Positions 43,601 through 53,516 of a stretch of 64,000 nucleotides of DNA are shown one piece after another. The DNA comes from Stenotrophomonas bentonitica. GTDB lineage: Bacteria > Pseudomonadota > Gammaproteobacteria > Xanthomonadales > Xanthomonadaceae. Within the stretch, counting starts at the first letter, position 1. Each line of letters begins with the position of its first letter. The notes below the pieces were generated by a model. That model was not told the origin of the DNA. It saw only the letters and a program-made list of their open reading frames with translations, and did no database searches. The position numbers and the translations under genes were made by a program. The DNA lies in the NCBI RefSeq assembly GCF_013185915.1, contig NZ_JAAZUH010000003.1, positions 124,001 to 188,000 on the forward strand, in the 5' to 3' direction.

Positions 43601-46243
43601 GGCGGTGCTTTCCACGCCGCTGGCAAAAGCGTTGTCGCCCTGTGCGGTGCTGTAGTCGCCGGTTGCGCGCGACTTGTAGCCTTGGGCCAGGCTGTTGTCG
43701 CCCAGCGCCTGTGCACCGTTGCCGAACGCATTGCTCTGCGCGCCGGTGGCCTGCGCACCGGCACCGACCGCAACCGCGTCCTGCGCGGCGGTGGTGCCGA
43801 CGGTCACGGCATTGCCGTCGCCGTCAACGATGGGCTGGTTGTACTGGTCGTACGCCTGGCCGAGGCCGCCGATGGCGACACTGCCTGCGCCGGTGGCGGC
43901 GACGTTGCGGCCGACCGCCACGCTGTCATCGCCGAGTGCGGACGCGCCATTGCCAACGGCGGTGGCACCGGCGCCGAACGCGTTGCTGGCTTCGCCGGCC
44001 GCCAGGGCGCCGTCGCCGTCGGCGAATGCACCCACGTCGCTGTCCTGCGAGGGATTGGCCTTGAAGCGCTTGGCGGTTTCATCGGCGGTGGCGGCCACGC
44101 TGTCCAGTTGCGCCTTGTTCACCGCATCGGTGTCTTCGGTACCGGCGGCCACGTTGGTGACCTGGCGTTCGCTGCCGACATCGCCGACCGACACGGTGTT
44201 GTCGCGCACCGCAGTGGAATTCGCGCCGAGGGCCACGCTGTTGGCACCGCGCGCGGTGCTGTAGAAGCCGACCGCCGTGCTCAGCTCGCCGCTGGCCCAG
44301 CTTTCCGCGCCGAGCGCGGACGCGCCGTCGCCCGGTGCATAGGCGAAGTAGCCGAGCGCCGTGGCTTCGGTGCCGGAGGCTTCGCTCAGCGTGCCGTTGG
44401 CCACCGCGTAGTCGCCGCTGGCAATCGCGCCGGCGCCGACCGCCGTGGCGGCTTCGCCGCTGGCCTGGGTCTGCACGAAGAAGCCCAGCCCCGGGATCAG
44501 GTCGGCCGGACCGCCGATGGCGGTGCTGCTGGTGCCGGCGGCCACGCTCTGGGTACCGACTGCCGTGGCGTAATCGCCCGTCGCATTCGCGACCGCACCG
44601 AATGCGGACGACTGTGCGCCGGCCGCATACGCGCCGACGCCGTAGGAGGACGCGGCGAAGCCGGACGCTTCGGCGCTGGCGCCCACTGCGGTGCCACCTA
44701 CACCGGCGCTGGTGGCACCGGTATCGACCGGCACGCCGCCGTTGGTGATCAGCGGGTTGCCGTCTTCGTCCACCGCAGTGCCGCCCACGGCCACGCTGCC
44801 CGGGCCATTGGCCTGCGCGTTGGTACCGAACGCAGCGCTGTTCTGGCCGCTGGCCAGTGCGTTGTAGCCGACAGCGGTGGCGTCCTGCGCAACGGCGGTA
44901 GCGCCGCTGCCAAGCGCGGTGGTGCCGTTGCCGAGTGCATTGGTGGCTTCGCCCACGGCGGTGGCGTTGTCGCCATCGGCAAAGGCGCCGGCATCGCTGT
45001 CGGCGCTGCCGGTGACCTGCACGTACTTCGCGGTGGTGGCGGCCACGTCGCCTACTTCGTCGAGCTGCGCCTTGTTCACCGCATCGCTGGCTTCGGTGCC
45101 GGCGGCGACATGGGTGATCTGGCGTTCGAGCCCGTTGTTGTTGCCGACCGACACGGTGTCGACGCGGTCCGCAAACGAGCCTGCGCCCAATGCGACGCTG
45201 CCCACGGCCACCGCGGCGGAGTTGGAGCCCAGCGCTGCGCTGAAGTCGGCCACGGCGGTGCTGAACGCACCTACCGCAATCGAGGCTTCGCCGCCGCTGC
45301 CGGCACCGCGGCCGAGCGAGGTGCTGCCTGCGCCGATGGCCAGTGCGCCACCGCCCACTGCGGTGGCACCGTCGGCGCTGGCTTCGGCCAGGCCACCGAT
45401 CGCGGTGGCGGCGCCGTTTTCGCTGGCGGCAAACGCGGATGCACCGAGTGCGACATCGCCGAGGCCGAACGCCATCGCGTTCTGCCCGGCGGCGACGGTG
45501 GCATCGCCAATGGCCAGGCTGCCCTGGCCGAAGGCGCTGCCGCCCAGGCCTGCAGCGACTGCACCGCTGCCGACCGCCGTGGTCGCATTGGCCAGTGCCT
45601 GGCTGCTGTTGCCGAGTGCGGTGGCGCCGTCGCCATCGGCGTTGGCATCGGCACCGGCGGCGAGCGCGCCGTCACCGTCGATACGCGCCGCGTCGCTGTT
45701 GTTGCCTGCACCGTCAGCCTTGAAATAGCGGGTCGCGCTGGCAGCGGTGGCGGCCACCGTGTCCAGCTGTGCCTTGTTCACCGCGTCGGTCGCGGCGGTG
45801 CCGGCGGCGACGTTGGTGACCTGGCGTTCCTTGCCGGCGTCACCGACCGACACCGTGTTGGCGCGTGCCGCGCGCGAGCCGGCGCCGAGCGCCACGCTGT
45901 TGGCGGCCGAGGCCGTGCTGTTGCTGCCGATCGCCACCGCATTGGTGCCGGACGCCGTGGCGTTGCCGTCGACCACGCAGCTGTCGATCACGTTGCTGTT
46001 GAGCACCACGCAGTTCGCGTTGCCGCCCACTTCCACCGACTGCGCACGCGCATCGGATATCGCCCCACTCATGCCGAGTCCAAGCGTCAACGCAATGGCG
46101 GCCGACAACACCGAGGCGCCACGCGCGTCGGTAGACCGTCGCTGGTCGATCACCACGCCCGGGGTCTGGCTGCTGGCCAATTCGGAGGCAACCACCATCT
46201 GCCCCAGTGCTTTGTTCCAGACCTTGCGATAAATCCGATTCAT
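37646..46243 (-). CDS. Giant trimeric autotransporter adhesin (YadA/Hia type)
   Basis: Surface adhesin of 2865 residues. It starts with an extended signal peptide (MNRIYRKVWNKALGQMVVAS, then a hydrophobic run ending ARA). The passenger is made of YadA-head 14-residue repeats (A/S-x-A-x-G, for example NSVALGAGS). Ten neck motifs of the form VSVG...RQITNVAAGTEGTDAVN lie near residues 134, 367, 688, 1011, 1340, 1678, 1975, 2285, 2445 and 2725. A stalk segment (RVGAVETRVGDIDDRIGSVE) precedes the last. The YadA anchor is the final 75 residues (NRVGVGVGFQSGESALSLGY, ending in Trp). SD is AGGAG, 9 bases from the ATG. It is full length and intact. Confidence 0.96.
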   Translation of the reverse strand: MNRIYRKVWNKALGQMVVASELASSQTPGVVIDQRRSTDARGASVLSAAIALTLGLGMSGAISDARAQSVEVGGNANCVVLNSNVIDSCVVDGNATASGTNAVAIGSNSTASAANSVALGAGSRAARANTVSVGDAGKERQVTNVAAGTAATDAVNKAQLDTVAATAASATRYFKADGAGNNSDAARIDGDGALAAGADANADGDGATALGNSSQALANATTAVGSGAVAAGLGGSAFGQGSLAIGDATVAAGQNAMAFGLGDVALGASAFAASENGAATAIGGLAEASADGATAVGGGALAIGAGSTSLGRGAGSGGEASIAVGAFSTAVADFSAALGSNSAAVAVGSVALGAGSFADRVDTVSVGNNNGLERQITHVAAGTEASDAVNKAQLDEVGDVAATTAKYVQVTGSADSDAGAFADGDNATAVGEATNALGNGTTALGSGATAVAQDATAVGYNALASGQNSAAFGTNAQANGPGSVAVGGTAVDEDGNPLITNGGVPVDTGATSAGVGGTAVGASAEASGFAASSYGVGAYAAGAQSSAFGAVANATGDYATAVGTQSVAAGTSSTAIGGPADLIPGLGFFVQTQASGEAATAVGAGAIASGDYAVANGTLSEASGTEATALGYFAYAPGDGASALGAESWASGELSTAVGFYSTARGANSVALGANSTAVRDNTVSVGDVGSERQVTNVAAGTEDTDAVNKAQLDSVAATADETAKRFKANPSQDSDVGAFADGDGALAAGEASNAFGAGATAVGNGASALGDDSVAVGRNVAATGAGSVAIGGLGQAYDQYNQPIVDGDGNAVTVGTTAAQDAVAVGAGAQATGAQSNAFGNGAQALGDNSLAQGYKSRATGDYSTAQGDNAFASGVESTATGAYAWATAESATAFGASAWATDANATAVGYAAWADGAGATSVGYNSWARGSSSTAVGRGAFGYGDNSVAVGYQALGNSINTIAIGTNVVAGGESAIGIGAGSNASASNAVALGAGSTADRAYTVSVGNDDQQRQITQVAAGTEGTDAVNVDQLTAATDKFQATGDGVAVAGGAESVAAGSNAATDGDYATAVGSSSFASGSGASAVGSGAFALETNATAVGFNALATTANSTANGANAQATAEYATASGAESLASGEQSTASGAASVASGAGSLAGGALSEAAGEESVALGYYSSASGSGATAVGAESVVSGTLSAGYGFASEATAGYTTAIGGYAAATAFNATALGSFAQATGSNSVALGGDAVASGAYSTATGQGSLASGTNSVAVGGALFGLLPTEASGNYSTAVGGGAWSSGLNSTALGNAATSEGENSVALGADSIADRDDSVSVGSAGSERQVTNVAAGTEGTDAVNLDQLNAVADTAATTSKYFQASGSDASDAGAFVDGDDALAAGEASNAIGNGATALGAGSTVVANEATAVGFNATATADNAVALGSNAASSGAGAVAVGDLSNASGNASVAIGGGALSQGFGGVAIGAGSEASGLAATAVGYGAWALGRETTAIGNFATADGWAASAFGAGATAGFFGTAIGTYSQASEVATAVGQGTFADIAGAAFGVQARAGTYGVALGNNAATADSGVAVGFNALAGADANSASQGVQTTAVGSEAWATEDGATVVGYNSYAQAVNSSVLGSNTWTTKDAENSVALGAGTLADRANSVSVGAAEAWTDAAGVVHDAIDRQITNVGAGTEDTDAVNLAQLKEVAAVAETTSKYFQASGSDDSDAGAFVDGDNALAAGEASNAIGNGASALGSGANALANNATAVGFNALATAEGAAALGSEAQATGENSVAVGNGAAASEIGASAIGAGAQASGAYSSASGSEAVASGQQATANGFRSTASEAGASAFGSYSEATGQLSSALGYGAIASGASAVAVGEFSEATGDESVAIGGSTFSGFIPARASGTGAAAFGAGAWATDDYTTAIGWNSWADAASATALGESATATGVNSVALGAGSSADRDNSVSVGTATSQRQITNVAAGTEGTDAVNLDQLNEVADTAEETNRYFKASGSGNGDDVGSYVDGAYATAAGEASNAFGTGASAYGSGSLASGRYASASGYNASATADSATAVGGALYYEDANGNVLLDKATSASGTGATALGAGAQADGAFSTASGAGSTAAGVQSSAFGYSAEAGSDYSTAVGAFSAASGVRTTAVGYGAEATGDYASAFGWGSTASGAYSIAIGNSAQASGANSFASGASAWATAAQTTAVGQLAWATSAGSTALGQDSYAYSGINATALGKSAWANGTGSVALGAGSRATEANVVSVGGGNGTTGPATRRITNVGAAVNATDAVNKAQLDSVAANADAVGQRFKASGTGVATASGTDALAAGSAATASGTRSSALGTAATASATGATAVGADATASGTNSTVLGRLSSTNATNAVAIGNGAFVSNGAGGVALGAGAAASGANSLALGAGSRATEANVVSVGGGNGTDSPATRRIVNVAAGRVAAGSTDAVTGGQLNTTNQRVGAVETRVGDIDDRIGSVENATVNALSYDDSSRGTLTLAGIDGTTVDNVANGSIASSSRQAINGGQLFQALTDTASFLGGGASVGMQGVFVAPNYVIQGSTYNNVGDALGALDAKVSDLDQRIAGGGSNAARARTASVSTASVAAAPEAADTAATTATTAASADTARVASADAPVVQGAPTAASYGSSQPVAAALPVTSVAMGEGAVARGASATAIGQGASATAANSVALGQGSVADRADTVSVGAVGAERQVTNVAAGSAATDAVNKGQLDGGVASANSYTDQRYSAMADTFDIYKGEIDERLRHQDRRIDRQGAMNAAMLNMATSAAGIRTQNRVGVGVGFQSGESALSLGYQRAISDRATVTLGGAFSSDDSSVGVGAGFGW

Positions 46244-46439
46244 CGATGCGACTCCTGGTTGGACTGGTTTTGGGCAAAGCGACGCCAACGCCGGACTTCG
46301 TGGTCCAACGTCCCCTGGGGGCGTGTGCTTGAACTTTTTGGATTACTGCGTGAAGTGCCGAACGGCGGGTGCAACGAACAGAGAACGCGCCATCCTTGGG
46401 GTTACTGCAGAACTGAACGCTGTCGAAATGAGACCTCAG

Positions 46440-46467
46440 TGTTAACGCAGGGTTTTGACCGCGTCAA
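46440..46467 (-). promoter_or_regulatory. Candidate promoter of the adhesin gene
   Basis: TTGACG (46467-46462) and TTAACA (46445-46440) are 16 bp apart on the minus strand, about 190 bp upstream of the ATG. The boxes are near-consensus and the region is AT-enriched. Confidence 0.5.
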
Positions 46468-46590
46468 GACTTTGACGGCAGAAAGTGTTCGAACGCGAGT
46501 TGCGTCACACATCTGACTATTCATCAACGTGTTTTGTTAGATCGATGTGAGCAATCTTCATCACGCGCATTCACGCATGTAACGCGCTGT

Positions 46591-46613
46591 AACTCGTTGC
46601 TTCGACACGAGTT
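46591..46613. promoter_or_regulatory. Operator-like inverted repeat AACTCGT-N9-ACGAGTT
   Basis: A perfect 7-bp inverted repeat with a 9-base spacer, about 130 bp upstream of the promoter candidate and next to the purL terminator. No regulator is known for it here. Confidence 0.35.
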
Positions 46614-46624
46614 GAAATCGCGCG

Positions 46625-46659
46625 CAAAAAAAAACCGCCGACTGTGTCGGCGGTTTTTC
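46625..46659 (-). terminator. Rho-independent terminator of purL
   Basis: ACCGCCGAC-ACA-GTCGGCGGT on the minus strand followed by nine T. It lies 30 bases after the purL stop; the opposite strand also has a T-run, so it can act both ways. Confidence 0.93.
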
Positions 46660-46689
46660 ACATGATGCTCACTGCGTCATCACGCGCAC

Positions 46690-49600
46690 TCAGCCGCACC
46701 ATACTCTTGCGTTGCGGAAAATGCGCAGCCACGGCGAGTCGCCATTCCAGTCCGCAGGACGCCAACTCAGGTTCACTGCGCGCGGCGTGCGCTCCGGGTG
46801 CGGCATCATGATGGTGACGCGACCGTCGTTGCTGGTCAGGCCGGTGATGCCGTCGGGCGAACCGTTCGGGTTGAGCGGGTACTGGTTGGCAACGTTGCCA
46901 TCACCGTCCACGTAGCGCAGGGAGACGCGTGCAGCGGCCTGGTCGACCGGGCTCGCGAACACCGCCTGGCCTTCACCGTGCGCCACCGCCACCGGCAGGC
47001 GCGAACCGGCCATGCCACGCAGCAGGATCGACGGCGACTCCACCACTTCCAGCAGCGCGGTACGCGCCTCGAACTGCTCGCTGCGGTTGCGGCGGAACTG
47101 CGGCCAGTGCTCGGCACCGGGAATGATGTCCTTGAGCTGGCTCATCATCTGGCAGCCGTTGCACACGCCGAGCGCGAAGCTGTCTTCGCGCGCGAAGAAC
47201 GCGGCGAACGCATCGCGCAGCGCGCTGCGCTCCAGCACCGACGTTGCCCAGCCGCGACCGGCACCGAGTACGTCGCCGTAGCTGAAGCCACCGCACGCGG
47301 CCAGGCCGGTGAAGTCGGACAGCTGGACGCGGCCTTCGATCAGGTCGCTCATGTGCACGTCGAAGCTGTCGAAGCCGGCACGTTCGAAGACGTTGGCCAT
47401 TTCAATCTGGCCGTTGACGCCCTGCTCGCGCAGCACCGCTACGCGCGGACGCGCACCGGTGTTGATGAACGGGGCAGCGACATCTTCGCTGAGGTCGAAG
47501 GTGAGCTTCGGCTTCAGGCCCGGCGCGGTGAAGCTGCGCGCGATGGCGCGTTCCTGGTCGGCGTTGTCCGGGTTGTCGCGCAGCTTCTGCATGGCATGGG
47601 TGACCGACCACCAGGCGTCGAACAGCGCTTCCCAGCGCCACTCGACCAGGCTTTCGCCCTGCAGCGAGACCCGCACCACCGGTGCGGTGGTCGGGCGCGC
47701 GATGCGCTGCGCGCATTCGGTCAGCGCATGGCGCTCGACCAGGTCGGCGAACGCGGCGCGGTCTTCGCGCGCGATCTGCACCACGGCGCCCAGTTCTTCA
47801 TTGAACAGGCTGCGGAACGGGTCATCGCCCCACGCGTCCAGGGTGATGTCCAGGCCCTGGCGCGAGGCGAAGGCCATCTCGCACAGGGCGGCGAACGCAC
47901 CGCCGTCGCTGCGGTCGTGGTACGCCAGCAGCAGGCCGGCCTGGCGGGCGTCGCGGATCAGTTCGAAGAAACCACGCAGGCGCTGCGGGTCGTCCAGGTC
48001 CGGCACTGCACCGGCGAATGCCGGCAGCGCGCTGTGGTCGGCATGCACCTGGGCCAGGATCGAGCCGCCCAGGCGCTGCTTGCCCGCGCCCAGGCCAATC
48101 AGCCACAGCTCGCTGTCGGTGTCGCGGTCCAGCAGCGGGGTCAGCTGGGTGCTGGCGTCGGCGACCGGCGCAAACGCGGAGATCACCAGCGACACCGGCG
48201 ACACCGACTTGTGTGCCTGGCCAGCGTCGTGCCACTGCGCCTGCATCGACAGCGAGTCCTTGCCGACCGGAATGCTCAGGTCCAGCTGCGGGCACAGCTC
48301 CATGCCCACCGCGCGCACCGCGTCGTACAGCAGCGCGTCTTCACCGTTGTGGCCGGCTGCGGCCATCCAGTTGGCCGACAGCTTCACCGTTTCCAGCGAA
48401 TCGACCGGGGCCGCGCACAGGTTGGTGATGGCCTCACCGACCGCCATGCGCGCCGACGCAGCCGCATCGAGCAGGGCCAGCGGGGTGCGCTCGCCAATGG
48501 CCATCGCTTCACCGGCCAGGGTGTCGAAGCCGGCCAGGGTGATCGCGACGTTGGCCAGCGGCAGCTGCCACGGACCGATCATCTGTTCGCGCGCGGTCAG
48601 GCCACCGACGCTGCGGTCGCCGATGGTGACCAGGAAGTTCTTCGAGGCCACCGACGGGTGTGCAAGCACGCGCAGGCCGGCCTCGTGCAGGTCCAGCCCG
48701 TGGGTCTTCAGCGCAGGCCAGCGCGGTGCCGGCGGGTGCGCGGTGTCGCGGTGCATCTTCGGCGGCTTGCCGAACAGCACGTCCATCGGCAGGTCGATCG
48801 GCGCGTCGGGCGGAATGTTGCCCACCGTGGCGCCGTAGGCGACCACCAGGCGTTCTTCCGCCGTGGCCACGCCGACCGCGGCGAACGGGCAGCGCTCGCG
48901 CGCGCACAGCGCGGCGAACTCGGCCAGCCGCGCCTGCGGCACGCCGAGCACGTACCGTTCCTGCGACTCGTTGCACCACAGCTGCATCGGCGACAGCGAC
49001 GGATCGTCGGTGGGCACCTTGCCCAGGTCGATCACACCGCCCACGCCGGAGTCGTGCAGCAGCTCGGGAATGGCGTTGGACAGGCCACCGGCACCCACGT
49101 CATGGAACCAGCGGATCGGGTTGTCCAGGCCGAGCGCGACGCAGCGGTCGATCACTTCCTGGCAGCGCCGCTCCATTTCCGGGTTGTCGCGCTGCACGCT
49201 GGCGAAGTCCAGGTCCTCGGCGCTTTCGCCGGAAGCCACCGAACTGGCCGCACCGCCGCCCAGGCCGATCAGCATGGCCGGGCCGCCGAGCACGATCACC
49301 GCGTCGCCGGGCTGCAGCTTGAGCTTTTCCACCTGCACCTGGTCGATCGCGCCGAGGCCACCGGCCAGCATGATCGGCTTGTCGTAGGCGCGGGTCAGGC
49401 CGTCGCCTTCGGGCAGCTCGAAGCTGCGGAAGTAGCCGAGCAGGTTGGGCCGGCCGAACTCGTTGTTGAAGGCGGCGCCGCCGAGCGGGCCCTCCAGCAT
49501 GATGTCCAGCGCCGGGGCCATGCGCGGGTTCAGCGCGCGCGGCGCTTCCCACGGCTGCGGCAGGGTCGGAATGCGCAGGTGCGAGACCGAGAAGCCGGTC

Positions 49601-50574
49601 AGGCCGGCCTTGGGCTTGCCGCCGCGACCGGTGGCGCCTTCATCGCGGATCTCGCCGCCGGCGCCGGTCGAGGCGCCCGGGAACGGAGCGATCGCGGTCG
49701 GGTGGTTGTGCGTTTCCACCTTGATGCAGAACGCCGAATCCACCACCGGCTCGCTGCGGTACTGGCCGCTGGCCGGGTCCGGCCGATAGCGCGCGGCCGG
49801 GAAACCGGCCACCACCGCCGCGTTGTCGCTGTAAGCGCTCAACGTGTGCTGCGGGGTCTGCTGGTGGGTGTTCTTGATCATCCGGAACAGCGAGTGCGGC
49901 TTGTCCGCGCCGTCGATGGTCCAGCTGGCGTTGAAGATCTTGTGCCGGCAGTGCTCGGAATTGGCCTGCGCGAACATCATCAGTTCCACGTCCGACGGCT
50001 TGCGGCCCAGTTCGCCGAAGCGCTGGCGCAGGTAGTCGATCTCGTCCTGGGCCATGGCCAGGCCGAGCCGGCGGTTGGCCTCTTCCAGGTCGTCCAGCGC
50101 CACCCGCTCCAGCTCGCCACGGGCCGGCGCGGTGAACAGCGCCTGGGCCTGGGCGGCGTCGTCCAGCACCGACTGGGTCATCGGGTCGTGCAGCGCGCGC
50201 ACCAGCGCCTCGCGGGCGTCGGCGTCGGCCGGCCAGCCGGCCAGGTCGATGCGCAGGCCGCGTTCCACCCGGCGGATCGGCTGCCCGGCGCCACGCACCA
50301 GCTCGGTGGCCTTGCTCGACCACGGCGACAGCGTGCCCAGGCGCGGCACCACGAAGCGGGTGACGGCACCGGCCTCCTGCGGCGCCAGCGCGGGCTGGGC
50401 TTCCAGGATCCGGCTCAGGATCGCCGGGTCCGGCGTGGCCTCGCCCTCGGTCTGGATGAAGTAGACGTGCCAGGCACCGGTGATGCGAACGTCGGCGGCA
50501 AGGGACTGCAGGCGGGTTTCAAGCCGTTCGCGGCGGAACGGCGAAAGGGCGGATGCGCCCTCGAGGACCATCAT
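46690..50574 (-). CDS. purL: PurL, phosphoribosylformylglycinamidine synthase (single-chain)
   Basis: Large purine-synthesis enzyme of 1294 residues that converts FGAR and glutamine to FGAM. The N-terminal PurS-like part is followed by the linker with [15 protein letters not shown]. Two AIRS-type ATP domains come next, with [36 protein letters not shown] and [18 protein letters not shown]. The C-terminal glutaminase has the nucleophile Cys in [14 protein letters not shown] and a His-x-Glu in MPHPERT. Length matches the gammaproteobacterial single-chain form. The ATG at 50574 ([11 protein letters not shown]) is chosen; the open frame upstream is not conserved. Confidence 0.97.
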   Translation of the reverse strand: MMVLEGASALSPFRRERLETRLQSLAADVRITGAWHVYFIQTEGEATPDPAILSRILEAQPALAPQEAGAVTRFVVPRLGTLSPWSSKATELVRGAGQPIRRVERGLRIDLAGWPADADAREALVRALHDPMTQSVLDDAAQAQALFTAPARGELERVALDDLEEANRRLGLAMAQDEIDYLRQRFGELGRKPSDVELMMFAQANSEHCRHKIFNASWTIDGADKPHSLFRMIKNTHQQTPQHTLSAYSDNAAVVAGFPAARYRPDPASGQYRSEPVVDSAFCIKVETHNHPTAIAPFPGASTGAGGEIRDEGATGRGGKPKAGLTGFSVSHLRIPTLPQPWEAPRALNPRMAPALDIMLEGPLGGAAFNNEFGRPNLLGYFRSFELPEGDGLTRAYDKPIMLAGGLGAIDQVQVEKLKLQPGDAVIVLGGPAMLIGLGGGAASSVASGESAEDLDFASVQRDNPEMERRCQEVIDRCVALGLDNPIRWFHDVGAGGLSNAIPELLHDSGVGGVIDLGKVPTDDPSLSPMQLWCNESQERYVLGVPQARLAEFAALCARERCPFAAVGVATAEERLVVAYGATVGNIPPDAPIDLPMDVLFGKPPKMHRDTAHPPAPRWPALKTHGLDLHEAGLRVLAHPSVASKNFLVTIGDRSVGGLTAREQMIGPWQLPLANVAITLAGFDTLAGEAMAIGERTPLALLDAAASARMAVGEAITNLCAAPVDSLETVKLSANWMAAAGHNGEDALLYDAVRAVGMELCPQLDLSIPVGKDSLSMQAQWHDAGQAHKSVSPVSLVISAFAPVADASTQLTPLLDRDTDSELWLIGLGAGKQRLGGSILAQVHADHSALPAFAGAVPDLDDPQRLRGFFELIRDARQAGLLLAYHDRSDGGAFAALCEMAFASRQGLDITLDAWGDDPFRSLFNEELGAVVQIAREDRAAFADLVERHALTECAQRIARPTTAPVVRVSLQGESLVEWRWEALFDAWWSVTHAMQKLRDNPDNADQERAIARSFTAPGLKPKLTFDLSEDVAAPFINTGARPRVAVLREQGVNGQIEMANVFERAGFDSFDVHMSDLIEGRVQLSDFTGLAACGGFSYGDVLGAGRGWATSVLERSALRDAFAAFFAREDSFALGVCNGCQMMSQLKDIIPGAEHWPQFRRNRSEQFEARTALLEVVESPSILLRGMAGSRLPVAVAHGEGQAVFASPVDQAAARVSLRYVDGDGNVANQYPLNPNGSPDGITGLTSNDGRVTIMMPHPERTPRAVNLSWRPADWNGDSPWLRIFRNARVWCG

Positions 50575-50875
50575 GTCCGGGGAACCGTGGTTGGAGACGG
50601 GGCCCACTATTGTACCGGTCCGACGCCCCCGGGTGGTCGCTGCGGGGCCACCGCCGGCCCGGCCCGGTTCACCGACCAGCCGCCCGAACCTTGCGCTGGC
50701 GCACGGAATGGCGGGGCGATCCATGACAACGTTGCCACGACCCGCCCAGCAGGATGCCCGGCGGGACCCTGTCCGCCCCCACTGCTGTTGCCGGCCCCTC
50801 TCACCGGCCCCGGACCTGCTGCAACGCTGGCCGACACCCTGCCGACCAGCGCCCACCCTTGATCGGAGTACGACC
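50575..50875. other. Divergent promoter region between purL and the chitinase gene
   Basis: A 301-bp gap with no gene. TACAAT on the minus strand at 50614-50609 is a good -10 about 35 bp before the purL ATG, without a clear -35. On the plus side no strong promoter was recognised for the chitinase; CGGAGT 5-10 bases before its ATG serves as SD. Confidence 0.5.
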
Positions 50876-52957
<2,082 letters not shown>

Positions 52958-52966
52958 CGCGCAGGA

Positions 52967-52997
52967 CGCGCCCGGGGCTGCGATGGCTCCGGGCGCG
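52967..52997 (+). terminator. Hairpin after the chitinase gene
   Basis: A 9-bp perfect stem (CGCGCCCGG / CCGGGCGCG), starting 9 bases after the stop, loop of 13. No T-run follows, so termination would be weak. Confidence 0.45.
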
Positions 52998-53099
52998 GTA
53001 CGGCGTGCAGTCGCACGCAATGAGCATTATTTGAAAGTGCAGCTGCATCGCCTGACCCAGACTCGCCCGGCAACGGCTCACTACCGACACGGGACTCAG

Positions 53100-53420
53100 A
53101 TGTTCAGGGCAAATAACGCGAGTGCAGGCGGGACGTCCGATACCCATGCAGCGCGCACTCCTCCACCCGTGCCACCACGTCCGCCAAAGCCGGACAGCGC
53201 GGGCAGCCAGCTTTCCAGCGTAAGCAATGGCCCCGCCGCCAGCAGGGGTTACGACTGGGACAGCGACTTCAAGGATGTTGCGTACACCGAAGCAGAGATG
53301 GCGTGGTTCAACGCGCGCTTCAGGCGTGAAGACGCCGAGATTGCCGAAGCACAGCGCCACTGGTGGCCGGAGTCCGCTACAGCACGCACACAACCGTACG
53401 GCGATCAGGCGCCACGCTGA
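53100..53420 (+). CDS. Unrecognised small Pro-rich protein
   Basis: A 106-residue frame not recognised as any family. The first third is disordered and rich in Pro (TPPPVPPRPPKP, residues about 20-31), with PxxPxR like an SH3 ligand. The last third is charged and helical: DWDSDFKDVAYTEAEMAWFN and FRREDAEIAEAQRHWW. No signal peptide. Codon use is less GC-rich than the core genes around it. No strong SD precedes the ATG, so expression is not assured. It lies next to two other orphans, and the YDWDSD tract resembles acidic tracts in the next gene. Confidence 0.45.
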   Translation: MFRANNASAGGTSDTHAARTPPPVPPRPPKPDSAGSQLSSVSNGPAASRGYDWDSDFKDVAYTEAEMAWFNARFRREDAEIAEAQRHWWPESATARTQPYGDQAPR

Positions 53421-53516
53421 ACAGAGCCGCCGGATGCATGGGTGAGGCATTCCTGGAAGTCATGGCCGGCCAGCACCGAATAATGGCGATTCTTCCTCAC
53501 TGGCGCATGCTACCCA

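Larger units (their letters stand above)
46244..46624. other. Gene-free upstream region of the adhesin
   Basis: About 380 bp, visibly less GC-rich than its surroundings, with no coding frame. It holds a promoter candidate (46440-46467) and a 7-bp inverted repeat (46591-46613). The long leader (about 190 nt) suggests post-transcriptional control, but no known riboswitch was recognised. Confidence 0.6.

Noticed and set aside
37646..46243. CRISPR-like impression from short regular repeats
   Set aside because: The repeats are imperfect, in frame and encode YadA-head motifs; no constant 25-40 bp repeat with unique spacers, and no cas genes.
46546..46565. TGTGA...TCACG as a possible CRP/Clp site upstream of the adhesin
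   Set aside because: The half-sites are 10 bases apart instead of 6, so it does not fit the CRP/Clp operator.
46798..50862. Open frame of 1354 codons on the plus strand opposite purL
   Set aside because: Arg/His/Gln-rich mirror translation typical of high-GC antisense frames; purL on the other strand is unambiguous.
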